This document shows, in pieces, positions 44,415 through 51,391 of a stretch of 64,000 nucleotides of DNA. A program made the translations under genes and the position numbers. Below the pieces are notes generated by a model that was not told the origin of the DNA, made no database searches, and was given only the letters and a program-made list of their open reading frames with translations. The DNA comes from Flavobacterium cyclinae (GTDB taxonomy: Bacteria > Bacteroidota > Bacteroidia > Flavobacteriales > Flavobacteriaceae): NCBI RefSeq assembly GCF_021172145.1, contig NZ_CP089095.1, positions 2,108,001 to 2,172,000 of the forward strand, written 5' to 3'. How positions within the stretch are numbered: position 1 is the stretch's first letter; the number at the start of each line of letters is the position of its first letter.

Positions 44415-44645
44415 ATGAACTTACCAAAATTTGTAATCGGAGATAATACCGATTTTCCAGAAGATATTTTTGTAATCCATTTAGAATATCCAAGATTCGT
44501 AATCAATTTAAAAGATGACGAAGTAGAATTTTTAGAAGATATCGAAGAAGAAGACGAAAAGGAATTGGAATCCGAAATGGAACATTTAATTACCATTGCT
44601 GGAGAATTCTACGATAGAGAAATGGAACGTTACGAGCAAGAATAG
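44415..44645 (+). CDS. Small very acidic conserved protein
   Basis: A 76-residue protein. After a beta-like opening (NLPKFVIGDNTDFPEDIFVIHLEYPRFVINLKDD) it is dominated by Glu/Asp (about residues 34-56). I recall similar proteins in other Flavobacteriaceae, unnamed. No cysteines, no membrane segment. It lies 47 bases after the MATE gene. Function unknown. Confidence 0.75.
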   Translation: MNLPKFVIGDNTDFPEDIFVIHLEYPRFVINLKDDEVEFLEDIEEEDEKELESEMEHLITIAGEFYDREMERYEQE

Positions 44646-44652
44646 TGTTCAG

Positions 44653-44670
44653 TCCCGATAGCTATCGGGA
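44653..44670. repeat. TCCCGATAGCTATCGGGA perfect palindrome
   Basis: An 18-base perfect palindrome, 8 bases after the stop codon of the acidic protein. It is of the dispersed TCCCGA family. There is no T-run, so it is not a terminator. Words of the TAATTACTAATTAC type follow up to 44716. Confidence 0.8.
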
Positions 44671-44716
44671 GTAAAAAGTGTTTAGCAGCTAATTACTAAT
44701 TACTTTTCACTAATTA

Positions 44717-45853
44717 CTATTTATTAAAATATTGTTCCAACAAATACATAGCCGCTGCAAAAGGTGAAATTTCATTGTTTTGCACGGCTTTTTTGTTTTC
44801 TTCTAATAGTTGAATGATATTCGGATGATTGTAAAAGTGTGATTTCAATTGTTCGTTTATCGTTTCCATCATCCAAAATTGGTTTTGACTTTGGCGTTTT
44901 TCTTCGAAATAATGATTCGATTTTACCAATTCAAAATACTCCGAAATAATTTCCCAAATCGCATCAATTCCTGTTTTCTCATAAGCACTACAAGTCGTCA
45001 CTTTCGGAATCCAACCCGAAGATTTGGCTGGAAATAAATGTAATGCTCTATTGAATTCGGTCTTGGCTAATTTGGCTTTTGCAACATTATCGCCATCGGC
45101 TTTATTGATTACGATAGTGTCTGCCATTTCCATGATACCGCGTTTGATACCTTGTAATTCATCTCCTGCACCCGAAATTTTCAACAACAAAAAGAAATCC
45201 ACCATACTGTGAACAGCAGTTTCGCTTTGCCCTACTCCAACGGTTTCAATAATTATCGTATCAAACCCACAAGCTTCACAAAGAATAATAGTTTCACGCG
45301 TTTTTCTGGCAACGCCTCCCAACGTATCACCTGAAGCACTTGGTCGGATATAAGCGTTTTCATCTTTTACCAATTCTTCCATTCGGGTTTTATCGCCCAA
45401 AATACTTCCGTGACTGATAGACGAACTTGGGTCAACCGCTAAAACTGCGACTTTCTTTCCGAGGGAAGTTAAATATTTTCCAAAAGCTTCGATAAATGTA
45501 CTTTTTCCAACCCCCGGAACACCAGTAATTCCAATACGAACGGAGTTATTAGCATATGGCAAACAACCTTTTATCACTTCATTAGCTTTAGCTAAATGTT
45601 CAGGATTCATACTTTCAACCAAAGTTATAGCGCGACTCAAAGCGGTTTTATCACTTTTTAAAATTCCAGCAATTAATTCTTCTGCCGAAGGTTGTTTTCT
45701 TCGGAATTGTTGAATTTGACTTGCTACAACACTACTCAACGTTTCGGGTTGCTCCACGCCGTGAATTTCTGAAAGTGCCGATTTTTTATTTGGTGTTTTC
45801 AAAAGGAATTTTGCTTTGTGTAAAAATACAAAAAATGTAGGAATATAAAACAT
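44717..45853 (-). CDS. meaB: MeaB, GTPase chaperone of methylmalonyl-CoA mutase
   Basis: G3E-type GTPase that loads and protects the adenosylcobalamin of methylmalonyl-CoA mutase. Walker A GVPGVGKST (near 112-120), VDPSSSISHGSILGDKTRM, ETVGVGQSE and NKADGDN (G4) are seen. The mutase itself is not in the window; the propionyl-CoA carboxylase-like operon at 18246-21810 would supply its substrate. The N-terminal 17 residues of the longest frame look like non-coding DNA (promoter-like T-rich), so the real start may be the TTG at 45802. Length would then be 361 residues, closer to the family. Confidence 0.9.
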   Translation of the reverse strand: MFYIPTFFVFLHKAKFLLKTPNKKSALSEIHGVEQPETLSSVVASQIQQFRRKQPSAEELIAGILKSDKTALSRAITLVESMNPEHLAKANEVIKGCLPYANNSVRIGITGVPGVGKSTFIEAFGKYLTSLGKKVAVLAVDPSSSISHGSILGDKTRMEELVKDENAYIRPSASGDTLGGVARKTRETIILCEACGFDTIIIETVGVGQSETAVHSMVDFFLLLKISGAGDELQGIKRGIMEMADTIVINKADGDNVAKAKLAKTEFNRALHLFPAKSSGWIPKVTTCSAYEKTGIDAIWEIISEYFELVKSNHYFEEKRQSQNQFWMMETINEQLKSHFYNHPNIIQLLEENKKAVQNNEISPFAAAMYLLEQYFNK

Positions 45854-45872
45854 CGAAATCTCAGGGTTTAAT

Positions 45873-45880
45873 TACCTTTG
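45873..45880 (+). promoter_or_regulatory. -7 element of the AEC transporter gene
   Basis: TACCTTTG, 18 bases before the ATG; no TTG at -33. Confidence 0.4.
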
Positions 45881-45898
45881 TATTCTTGATTTCTTCAA

Positions 45899-46804
45899 AT
45901 GGAAAATATCTTACTTTTATTTTTATGTTTGATTTTGGGTGTTGCGCTTCAAAAAGTACCGCAATTTCCTAAAAACGCGTATCAAAGTTTGAATCAATAC
46001 GTGATTTACGTTTCGCTTCCCGCTTTGGCGTTGTATTATATTCCGAAAATTACGATTTCTTTGGCATTGCTTTATCCAATTGGCGTTGCATGGTTAGGTT
46101 TCGGATTATCGTTTGTGTTTTTCTGCGCTTTAGGAACGTATTTCAAATGGTCGAAAAAGTTAATCGGCTGTTTGATTTTAACTGGTGGATTGAGCAATAC
46201 TTCCTTTGTAGGATTTCCTATTATCGAAGCTTTATATGGGTCGGAAGGATTGAAAACCGCCATCATAGTTGACCAACCGGGTTCATTCGTAGTAGTAACC
46301 ACTTTAGGAATTTTAGTCGCAGCTAGTTTCTCTCGAGGCAATTTAAGCACTTCAGAAATCGTATTGAAAATTGTAAAATTTCCCCCTTTTATTGCTTTTA
46401 CGATTGCACTTTGTTGCACACTGTTTTCTTTAGAATTTCCAGAAGCATTACAAAACTCGTTTTTAAGAATTGGAAACACAGTAACTCCAGTTGCTTTGGT
46501 AGCCGTTGGATTGCAATTAAAAATTGATACGAGAAGCAAACATTGGTCGTTTTTAGTTTTAGGATTGCTTTTCAAATTGATTTTAATGCCCGCTTTTTTC
46601 TTCTTACTTTACAAAATTGTGTTAAACGGAAAAGGACTAGAAATTGATGTTTCTATCATGGAATCCGCAATGGCACCAATGATTACGGGAGCTATTTTAG
46701 CTTCTAACTATGGATTAAAACCGAAATTAAGCAGTATGATGATTGGGATTGGAATTCCGTTTTCGTTGCTTACAGTAGCTTTTTGGTATTGGATTTTGAG
46801 TTAG
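45899..46804 (+). CDS. AEC (auxin efflux carrier) family transporter
   Basis: A 301-residue membrane protein with about ten helices in two halves. The conserved PLTGGLSNTSFVGFP-like block appears as LILTGGLSNTSFVGFPIIEALYG (about 91-113), and a second one as MESAMAPMITGAILASNYGL. AEC proteins carry organic acids or malonate; the substrate is not known here. It diverges from meaB (45-base gap). Confidence 0.88.
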   Translation: MENILLLFLCLILGVALQKVPQFPKNAYQSLNQYVIYVSLPALALYYIPKITISLALLYPIGVAWLGFGLSFVFFCALGTYFKWSKKLIGCLILTGGLSNTSFVGFPIIEALYGSEGLKTAIIVDQPGSFVVVTTLGILVAASFSRGNLSTSEIVLKIVKFPPFIAFTIALCCTLFSLEFPEALQNSFLRIGNTVTPVALVAVGLQLKIDTRSKHWSFLVLGLLFKLILMPAFFFLLYKIVLNGKGLEIDVSIMESAMAPMITGAILASNYGLKPKLSSMMIGIGIPFSLLTVAFWYWILS

Positions 46805-46805
46805 T

Positions 46806-46893
46806 ATCACAAAGTTGCTCAAAGTTTTGCACGAAGTTACGCTATGTCATAATTTGCGAACCTTGCGAAAACTTTGCCCCTTTGCGGTTAAAA
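46806..46893. repeat. Word repeat of CAAAGTT / TTTGCG type
   Basis: The gap between the AEC gene and the FAD oxidase gene consists of CACAAAGTTGCTCAAAGTTT, then GCACGAAGTTACGC, then TTTGCGAACCTTGCGAAAAC and CTTTGCCCCTTTGCGGTTA. It reads as variations of one 6-8 base word. I recall this pattern as frequent in Flavobacterium genomes. It happens to be open in the frame of the next gene but I judge it noncoding. Confidence 0.65.
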
Positions 46894-46946
46894 TCTGTAT
46901 TCCAAAAAACATAAAATTAATTATCTTTACACTTCAATTTTACACT

Positions 46947-48344
46947 ATGAATCCTGAAATATTACTTGCGCTTGAAAATATTGTTGGTTCGGCTTATATT
47001 TTTACTGATGAGGCTACTCGTAAAACCTATGGTCATGATGAAACGGAAGATTTGAGCTTTCCTCCTCATGTTGTGGTGAAGCCTGCTAATACGGAAGAAG
47101 TGGCGCAAATTTTAAAAGTTTCCAACACTTATAAAATTCCGACAACTCCGATTGGTGCGCGAACGGGTTTGAGTGGTGGTGCTTTATCGATTTATGGTGG
47201 CATTGCGATTTCAATGGAACGCTTTAATAAAATCATTGAAATTGATGAGAAAAGCCTACAAGTTACTACCGAACCTGGTGTAATTACGCAAGTTTTACGA
47301 GAGGCTGTGGCAGAAAAAGGCTTGTTTTATCCCGTAGATCCAAGTAGTATGGGAAGTTGTTTTATTGGCGGAAACATTGCTGAGAACTCTGGTGGTGCAA
47401 GGGCTTTGAAATATGGCGTAACAAAAGATTATGTGCTAAATTTAGAAGTCGTTTTACCAACAGGCGATATCATTTGGACAGGCGCTAATACCTTGAAAAA
47501 TTCTACTGGTTACAACCTTACCCAATTGATGGTGGGTAGCGAAGGAACTTTGGGAATCGTGACAAAAATTGTATTGAAATTATTGCCTCAAAATAAACAT
47601 AACGTATTGCTTTTAGTTCCGTTTTATAAAGCTGAACAAGCGTGTGAAGCGGTTTCGGCAATATTTAGAGCCGGAATTGTGCCAAGTGCGTTAGAGTTCA
47701 TGGAACGCGATGCTATTGATTGGACTATAAAATTTGTTGATGGTTTGAATGTGGAAGTCAAAGACAATGTTCAAGCACATTTATTGATTGAAGTGGATGG
47801 CAATTATCCTGAAATTTTAATGCAAGAAGCTGAACAAATTTTGGCAGTCGTAGAGCAATTTGAAATCGATGAAGTACTGTTTGCCGATACTGACGAACAA
47901 AAAAATACGTTATGGAAAATGCGTCGCTCTGTGGCTGAAGCGGTGAAAGCAAATTCTATTTATAAAGAAGAAGATACGGTTGTTCCAAGATATGAATTGC
48001 CTAAATTATTAAAAGGAATCAAAGAAATTGGAGCGAAATATGGTTTTCAATCGGTGTGTTATGGCCATGCTGGTGATGGTAATTTACACGTAAACATCAT
48101 CAAAGGCAACATGACCGATGATAATTGGAAAACTGAAGTTCCTAAAGGGATTCGTGAAATTTTTGAATTGACGGTTGGTTTAAAAGGAACACTTTCTGGC
48201 GAACACGGTATTGGTTTAGTACAAAAAAACTACATGGATATTGCGTTTTCAAAAGTACATTTGGAACTAATGGAACGCATAAAAGCCATTTTTGACCCTA
48301 ATAATGTGCTGAATCCTGGGAAGATTTTTCCGGATGGGGAATGA
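46947..48344 (+). CDS. FAD-linked oxidase, glycolate oxidase GlcD-like
   Basis: A 465-residue flavoprotein of the VAO/PCMH family. Motifs are PANTEEVAQILKVSNTYKIPTTPIGARTGLSGGA (FAD-binding, about 47-80), GSCFIGGNIAENSGG, GSEGTLGIVTK (about 194-204), YGHAGDGNLHVNI and GTLSGEHGIG, with the end DPNNVLNPGKIFP. It probably oxidises a 2-hydroxy acid such as D-lactate or glycolate; the single-gene form lacks the GlcE/GlcF partners. I chose ATG 46947 because the 44 codons before it lie in a low-complexity repeat. Its stop directly touches the stop of the next gene. Confidence 0.9.
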   Translation: MNPEILLALENIVGSAYIFTDEATRKTYGHDETEDLSFPPHVVVKPANTEEVAQILKVSNTYKIPTTPIGARTGLSGGALSIYGGIAISMERFNKIIEIDEKSLQVTTEPGVITQVLREAVAEKGLFYPVDPSSMGSCFIGGNIAENSGGARALKYGVTKDYVLNLEVVLPTGDIIWTGANTLKNSTGYNLTQLMVGSEGTLGIVTKIVLKLLPQNKHNVLLLVPFYKAEQACEAVSAIFRAGIVPSALEFMERDAIDWTIKFVDGLNVEVKDNVQAHLLIEVDGNYPEILMQEAEQILAVVEQFEIDEVLFADTDEQKNTLWKMRRSVAEAVKANSIYKEEDTVVPRYELPKLLKGIKEIGAKYGFQSVCYGHAGDGNLHVNIIKGNMTDDNWKTEVPKGIREIFELTVGLKGTLSGEHGIGLVQKNYMDIAFSKVHLELMERIKAIFDPNNVLNPGKIFPDGE

Positions 48345-49217
48345 TTAATTCTTTTTAAATGATTCAATCTTTTTAATAAAATATTCATCTTTAATCAAAA
48401 TATTTATTGAGTCTCGATATTTATTTGCAAGACTGTCTTGTCCAAAAATTTTATAATATTCCCAACCCTTTGAATATCTGAAACCTTTATTTTCATAATT
48501 AAAACCAATTAATTCTTCATAGTTTTCAACAATTTCATCTGAACTTAAATCATCAAATAAATTTCTAAAAATTTGATATTTGACTATTAAAAAATTTGAA
48601 GTAGTTGCATGTTTTGATGGTATAGTTTTATATAACTCATATGCTTCCTTATTGTAACCTTGTTTAGAGAGATTTAAACACTTTTCTAACTTTCTATTTG
48701 AAAAATTAAAACTTGGATCATTTGTTTTTAAAATGGCGTAAGATATGTAGTTTTCTTTCATATCTAAACCTGTAGAATAAGAGAGAAAATTATCTATTTT
48801 AATTTGACCATCTTTATCAATTAATATCAATTCTGTAACCTCAACTAAATTAGTTAACTCTGAACATATGATAAAATGAATTCCTTTTTTTGATTTGAAA
48901 CTATTTGTGATTTTAATTTTTCCCTTTAATTTTTTTGACAAATTTTGGAAATATTCTGAGCATTTTCTTTCGTATCTGTACTTAGAATTAAAAATTTTTC
49001 TATCAACTTTATTATCTAATTTTAATGAATCAGAAATATGATCGATTCGTTTTAAAACATCGATAACGTTAATAAAATTATCATACTTTTGATTTTTGTT
49101 TGACTTTATTTTACTAATTAAATTTTCAGAAAATTTCAAATATTCATCATCTGAAACCTCTTTCTCTGAACAAGCAACTAGGAATAAAAACAAAAATAAA
49201 ATTTTAATGTAATTCAT
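48345..49217 (-). CDS. Lipoprotein of unknown function
   Basis: A 290-residue protein with a lipoprotein signal (hydrophobic 6-15, Cys at 16 in LVACSEKE) followed by acidic residues. The mature part is mostly helical and rich in Lys/Asn/Ser. No domain is recognised; the C-terminal half (about 185-290) has paired helices that recall TPR-like folds (weak). The base composition is more AT-rich than the genes around it. It converges with the FAD oxidase gene with no base between the two stop codons. Confidence 0.72.
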   Translation of the reverse strand: MNYIKILFLFLFLVACSEKEVSDDEYLKFSENLISKIKSNKNQKYDNFINVIDVLKRIDHISDSLKLDNKVDRKIFNSKYRYERKCSEYFQNLSKKLKGKIKITNSFKSKKGIHFIICSELTNLVEVTELILIDKDGQIKIDNFLSYSTGLDMKENYISYAILKTNDPSFNFSNRKLEKCLNLSKQGYNKEAYELYKTIPSKHATTSNFLIVKYQIFRNLFDDLSSDEIVENYEELIGFNYENKGFRYSKGWEYYKIFGQDSLANKYRDSINILIKDEYFIKKIESFKKN

Positions 49218-49226
49218 AGAATAAAT

Positions 49227-49628
49227 TTACTTCCCTAAAAACTCCACCAAATTCGCATCCGCATTTTTAAACGTTGGTGGTTGTTCGATAATACTTGCAT
49301 TTCTTTTTTTGTTAATTTTCATGGTGATATCAGCATCCGTAGTAAACAATAAAACCGACATAAACGGATTAGCGATATAAGGCGTTAATTCTGCTTCCAT
49401 TTCCTCCATTTTGATGATTTTTTCTACTTCTTGTAAACCATCATTGTAAATTTTAAAGGTCACGGAAAGCTTCAAAACGCCATCTTGCGCTACGGTTCTC
49501 ACGTATATATTTTGCAACTCAGGTTTTCCGATGGTTTTAGCTAAAGTGAGTTTTGCGAAAGTTCTGTTGGTGATACTTTCATTAACATGATTGAAAAATT
49601 CGTTGTAAACTATACTGTTTTCGTTCAT
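49227..49628 (-). CDS. Conserved hypothetical protein
   Basis: A 133-residue soluble protein without signal or membrane segment. It has a helical start, a beta region (KLSVTFKIYNDGLQEVEKI) and the segment FMSVLLFTTDADITMKINKKRNASI. I do not recognise it. A -7 element (TATCTTTG on the minus strand, 49656-49649) lies 21 bases upstream, which supports expression on its own. Confidence 0.7.
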   Translation of the reverse strand: MNENSIVYNEFFNHVNESITNRTFAKLTLAKTIGKPELQNIYVRTVAQDGVLKLSVTFKIYNDGLQEVEKIIKMEEMEAELTPYIANPFMSVLLFTTDADITMKINKKRNASIIEQPPTFKNADANLVEFLGK

Positions 49629-49648
49629 TTTGATATGGAATTACTTTT

Positions 49649-49656
49649 CAAAGATA
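49649..49656 (-). promoter_or_regulatory. -7 element of the 133-residue protein gene
   Basis: TATCTTTG on the minus strand; no clear TTG at -33. The rest of the 247-base gap up to 49875 is very AT-rich, with another promoter at 49818-49848. Confidence 0.4.
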
Positions 49657-49817
49657 GTTAGTTTAAATAAAATATACCTACTTAAAAAAAATGCTTTTAT
49701 GTAAACAAAAAATATAAATACAAATTCTCAAAAGTATGTTAAACTATTTTTTTGTAAAAAAATGAACTTCTATTTTAATTTAACACAAACAATTTATCAA
49801 AAAATAATACATTTTTA

Positions 49818-49848
49818 TTGTTTTTCAATAAATTTTTATTGATATTTG
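49818..49848 (+). promoter_or_regulatory. Candidate promoter of the DUF2975-HTH pair
   Basis: TTG, a 20-base spacer and GATATTTG (one mismatch in the -7 box). Confidence 0.5.
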
Positions 49849-49875
49849 CATCATTAATTCTTAATATTTACTCTT

Positions 49876-50430
49876 ATGGAAATAAAAATTAGTGCACAAC
49901 AAATGCTAAATGTATTGTATGTATTGGCTTGGATTATCTTTATTGGACTTGGTATTGATGCCGGTGGATTTCTTGTAAACACCTTTTTTACTTTGTTCAT
50001 TAATCCGATAGGTTCATCGTATTTTTGGAACCATATCGATTTGTCCTCCTTGTATCAATTTAACCAAAGTCATTTTGTGACGTTAACTTCTATAATGAGT
50101 ATAGTGGCGGTTTTAAAAGCAATTCTGTTCTATTTGATTATCAAAATAATTCATGATAAGAAACTCAATTTGGCCCAACCTTTTAATAAAGATGTCAATC
50201 GATTTATTTTTAGCGTGGCGTATTTAACGTTGGGAATTGCACTTTTTGCGATTTGGGGAACTAATTTTTCTGAGAAAATGGTGCAACAAGGCGTTTCTAT
50301 TCCATCGATTCAGCATTTAAAAATTGCGGGAGGCGATGTTTGGTTGTTTATGGGAATTACGCTTTTAGTGATTGCTCAAATTTTCAAACGCGGTATCGAA
50401 TTTCAGGAGGAAAACGAATTAACAGTATAA
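49876..50430 (+). CDS. DUF2975 family membrane protein
   Basis: A 184-residue protein with four hydrophobic helices (about 9-34, 69-92, 112-131, 150-170). It matches the DUF2975 pattern, four-helix membrane proteins almost always encoded just before a small XRE-type regulator of YozG type, as here (3-base gap). The pair may sense a membrane state and regulate itself, but no ligand is known. Confidence 0.85.
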   Translation: MEIKISAQQMLNVLYVLAWIIFIGLGIDAGGFLVNTFFTLFINPIGSSYFWNHIDLSSLYQFNQSHFVTLTSIMSIVAVLKAILFYLIIKIIHDKKLNLAQPFNKDVNRFIFSVAYLTLGIALFAIWGTNFSEKMVQQGVSIPSIQHLKIAGGDVWLFMGITLLVIAQIFKRGIEFQEENELTV

Positions 50431-50433
50431 CGT

Positions 50434-50640
50434 ATGGCAATAATAGTAAACTTAGATGTGATGATGGCAAAAAGAAAAATGTCGCTCAACGAACTTTCGG
50501 AAAAGGTAGATATTACGTTAGCTAACTTATCGATTTTAAAAACTGGAAAAGCAAAAGCCATACGCTTTAGTACGCTTGAAGCAATTTGCAAAGTATTAGA
50601 TTGTCAGCCTGGAGATATTTTGGAATATACTCAAGATTAA
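50434..50640 (+). CDS. XRE-family helix-turn-helix regulator (YozG-like)
   Basis: A 68-residue DNA-binding protein: MIVNLDVMMAKRKMSLNELSEKV-like start, the HTH ITLANLSILKTGKAKAIRFSTLEAICKVLDCQPGDILEY. It consists of the HTH alone. Co-transcribed with the DUF2975 gene. Confidence 0.9.
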   Translation: MAIIVNLDVMMAKRKMSLNELSEKVDITLANLSILKTGKAKAIRFSTLEAICKVLDCQPGDILEYTQD

Positions 50641-50666
50641 TTTATAGCTTTTTTAACTTTTAAATA

Positions 50667-50697
50667 TTGGTATTTTAATAGAATATTCGTAACTTTA
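50667..50697 (+). promoter_or_regulatory. Promoter of the HPF/RaiA gene
   Basis: TTG, a 20-base spacer and TAACTTTA (one mismatch), 27 bases before the ATG. Confidence 0.55.
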
Positions 50698-50724
50698 AGT
50701 ATTATTAATTTAATCCTTATCATT

Positions 50725-51039
50725 ATGTTAGTTCAAATTCACACCGACAAAAATATTGAGGGCGGAAGCCGTTTTGCAGAATTCTTTAGTAACGAAATAA
50801 AAAATGAATTAGCAAGATTTGATGAAATCGTAACCCGTGTTGAAGTTCACGTTTCTGACGAAAATGGAAATAAATCCACTCCAAATGACAAAAAATGTGT
50901 CATTGAAGCCCGAGTAGAAAAAAAACAACCTATAGCGGTTACCGCTACAGCCGATAGCCCAGAAAAAGCATTTTTTGAAGCTTTAGAAAAAATCCAACGT
51001 GTTTTGGATACCACTTTAGATAAAATTAAAGAACATTAA
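50725..51039 (+). CDS. HPF/RaiA family ribosome-associated protein
   Basis: A 104-residue protein. The fold resembles ribosome hibernation factors: MLVQIHTDKNIEGGSRFAEFFSNEIKNELARFDEIVTRVEVHVSDENG, and CVIEARVEKKQPIAVTATADSPEKAFFEALEKIQRVL. It would bind the 30S decoding site in slow growth. It is the short form, without a C-terminal dimerisation domain. It has its own promoter and a strong terminator. Confidence 0.85.
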   Translation: MLVQIHTDKNIEGGSRFAEFFSNEIKNELARFDEIVTRVEVHVSDENGNKSTPNDKKCVIEARVEKKQPIAVTATADSPEKAFFEALEKIQRVLDTTLDKIKEH

Positions 51040-51056
51040 AAAAATTTATAATTTTT

Positions 51057-51086
51057 AAAATACCTCCCATGGGAGGTATTTTTTTT
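51057..51086 (+). terminator. Terminator of the HPF/RaiA gene
   Basis: Perfect palindrome AATACCTCCCATGGGAGGTATT at its centre, followed by T8. Confidence 0.85.
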
Positions 51087-51391
51087 GCATTTATATGTTG
51101 CAGCTACTTTAATTATTAATTTTATTAAATCAGCATGAATAAATTATATTTTTCTATAAAAATCTTCTAATAAAATGCCATTAAAAACATTATAACGTTA
51201 AAAAACTACATTTTATCGAAAACTTTATTACTCAATATTAAAAAAGGATACATTTACAATTGTAATCAGTTATTCTTAAACAAGATACAGTTATTCTTTT
51301 TACAGTCCAACTTATTACTTATACTAACCTTTTTAATCGTTAGTATAATTCTTCCCCTACATAGTAAATAAATTATTTTAATTCATTTTAT
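51087..51391. other. AT-rich upstream region of the adhesin gene
   Basis: About 305 bases without a gene. It is strongly AT-rich and has no consensus promoter I trust. The only distinct structure is the inverted repeat at 51319-51348. No ORF or RNA gene is recognised. Confidence 0.6.
51319..51348. promoter_or_regulatory. Perfect 10-base inverted repeat upstream of the adhesin gene
   Basis: TTATACTAAC and GTTAGTATAA are separated by 10 bases, about 44 bases before the ATG. No T-run follows, so a terminator is unlikely. It could be an operator for a dimeric regulator or an RNA hairpin in the leader. Confidence 0.5.

Noticed and set aside
44653..44670. Terminator after the acidic protein gene
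   Set aside because: The palindrome is perfect but no T-run follows on either strand; I report it as a dispersed repeat.
46072..46575. 167-codon minus-strand ORF opposite the AEC transporter gene
   Set aside because: It is antisense to conserved membrane-protein coding sequence; low-complexity, no recognisable domain.
46815..46946. 44-codon N-terminal extension of the FAD oxidase
   Set aside because: The DNA is a low-complexity word repeat and the extension does not match the family start.
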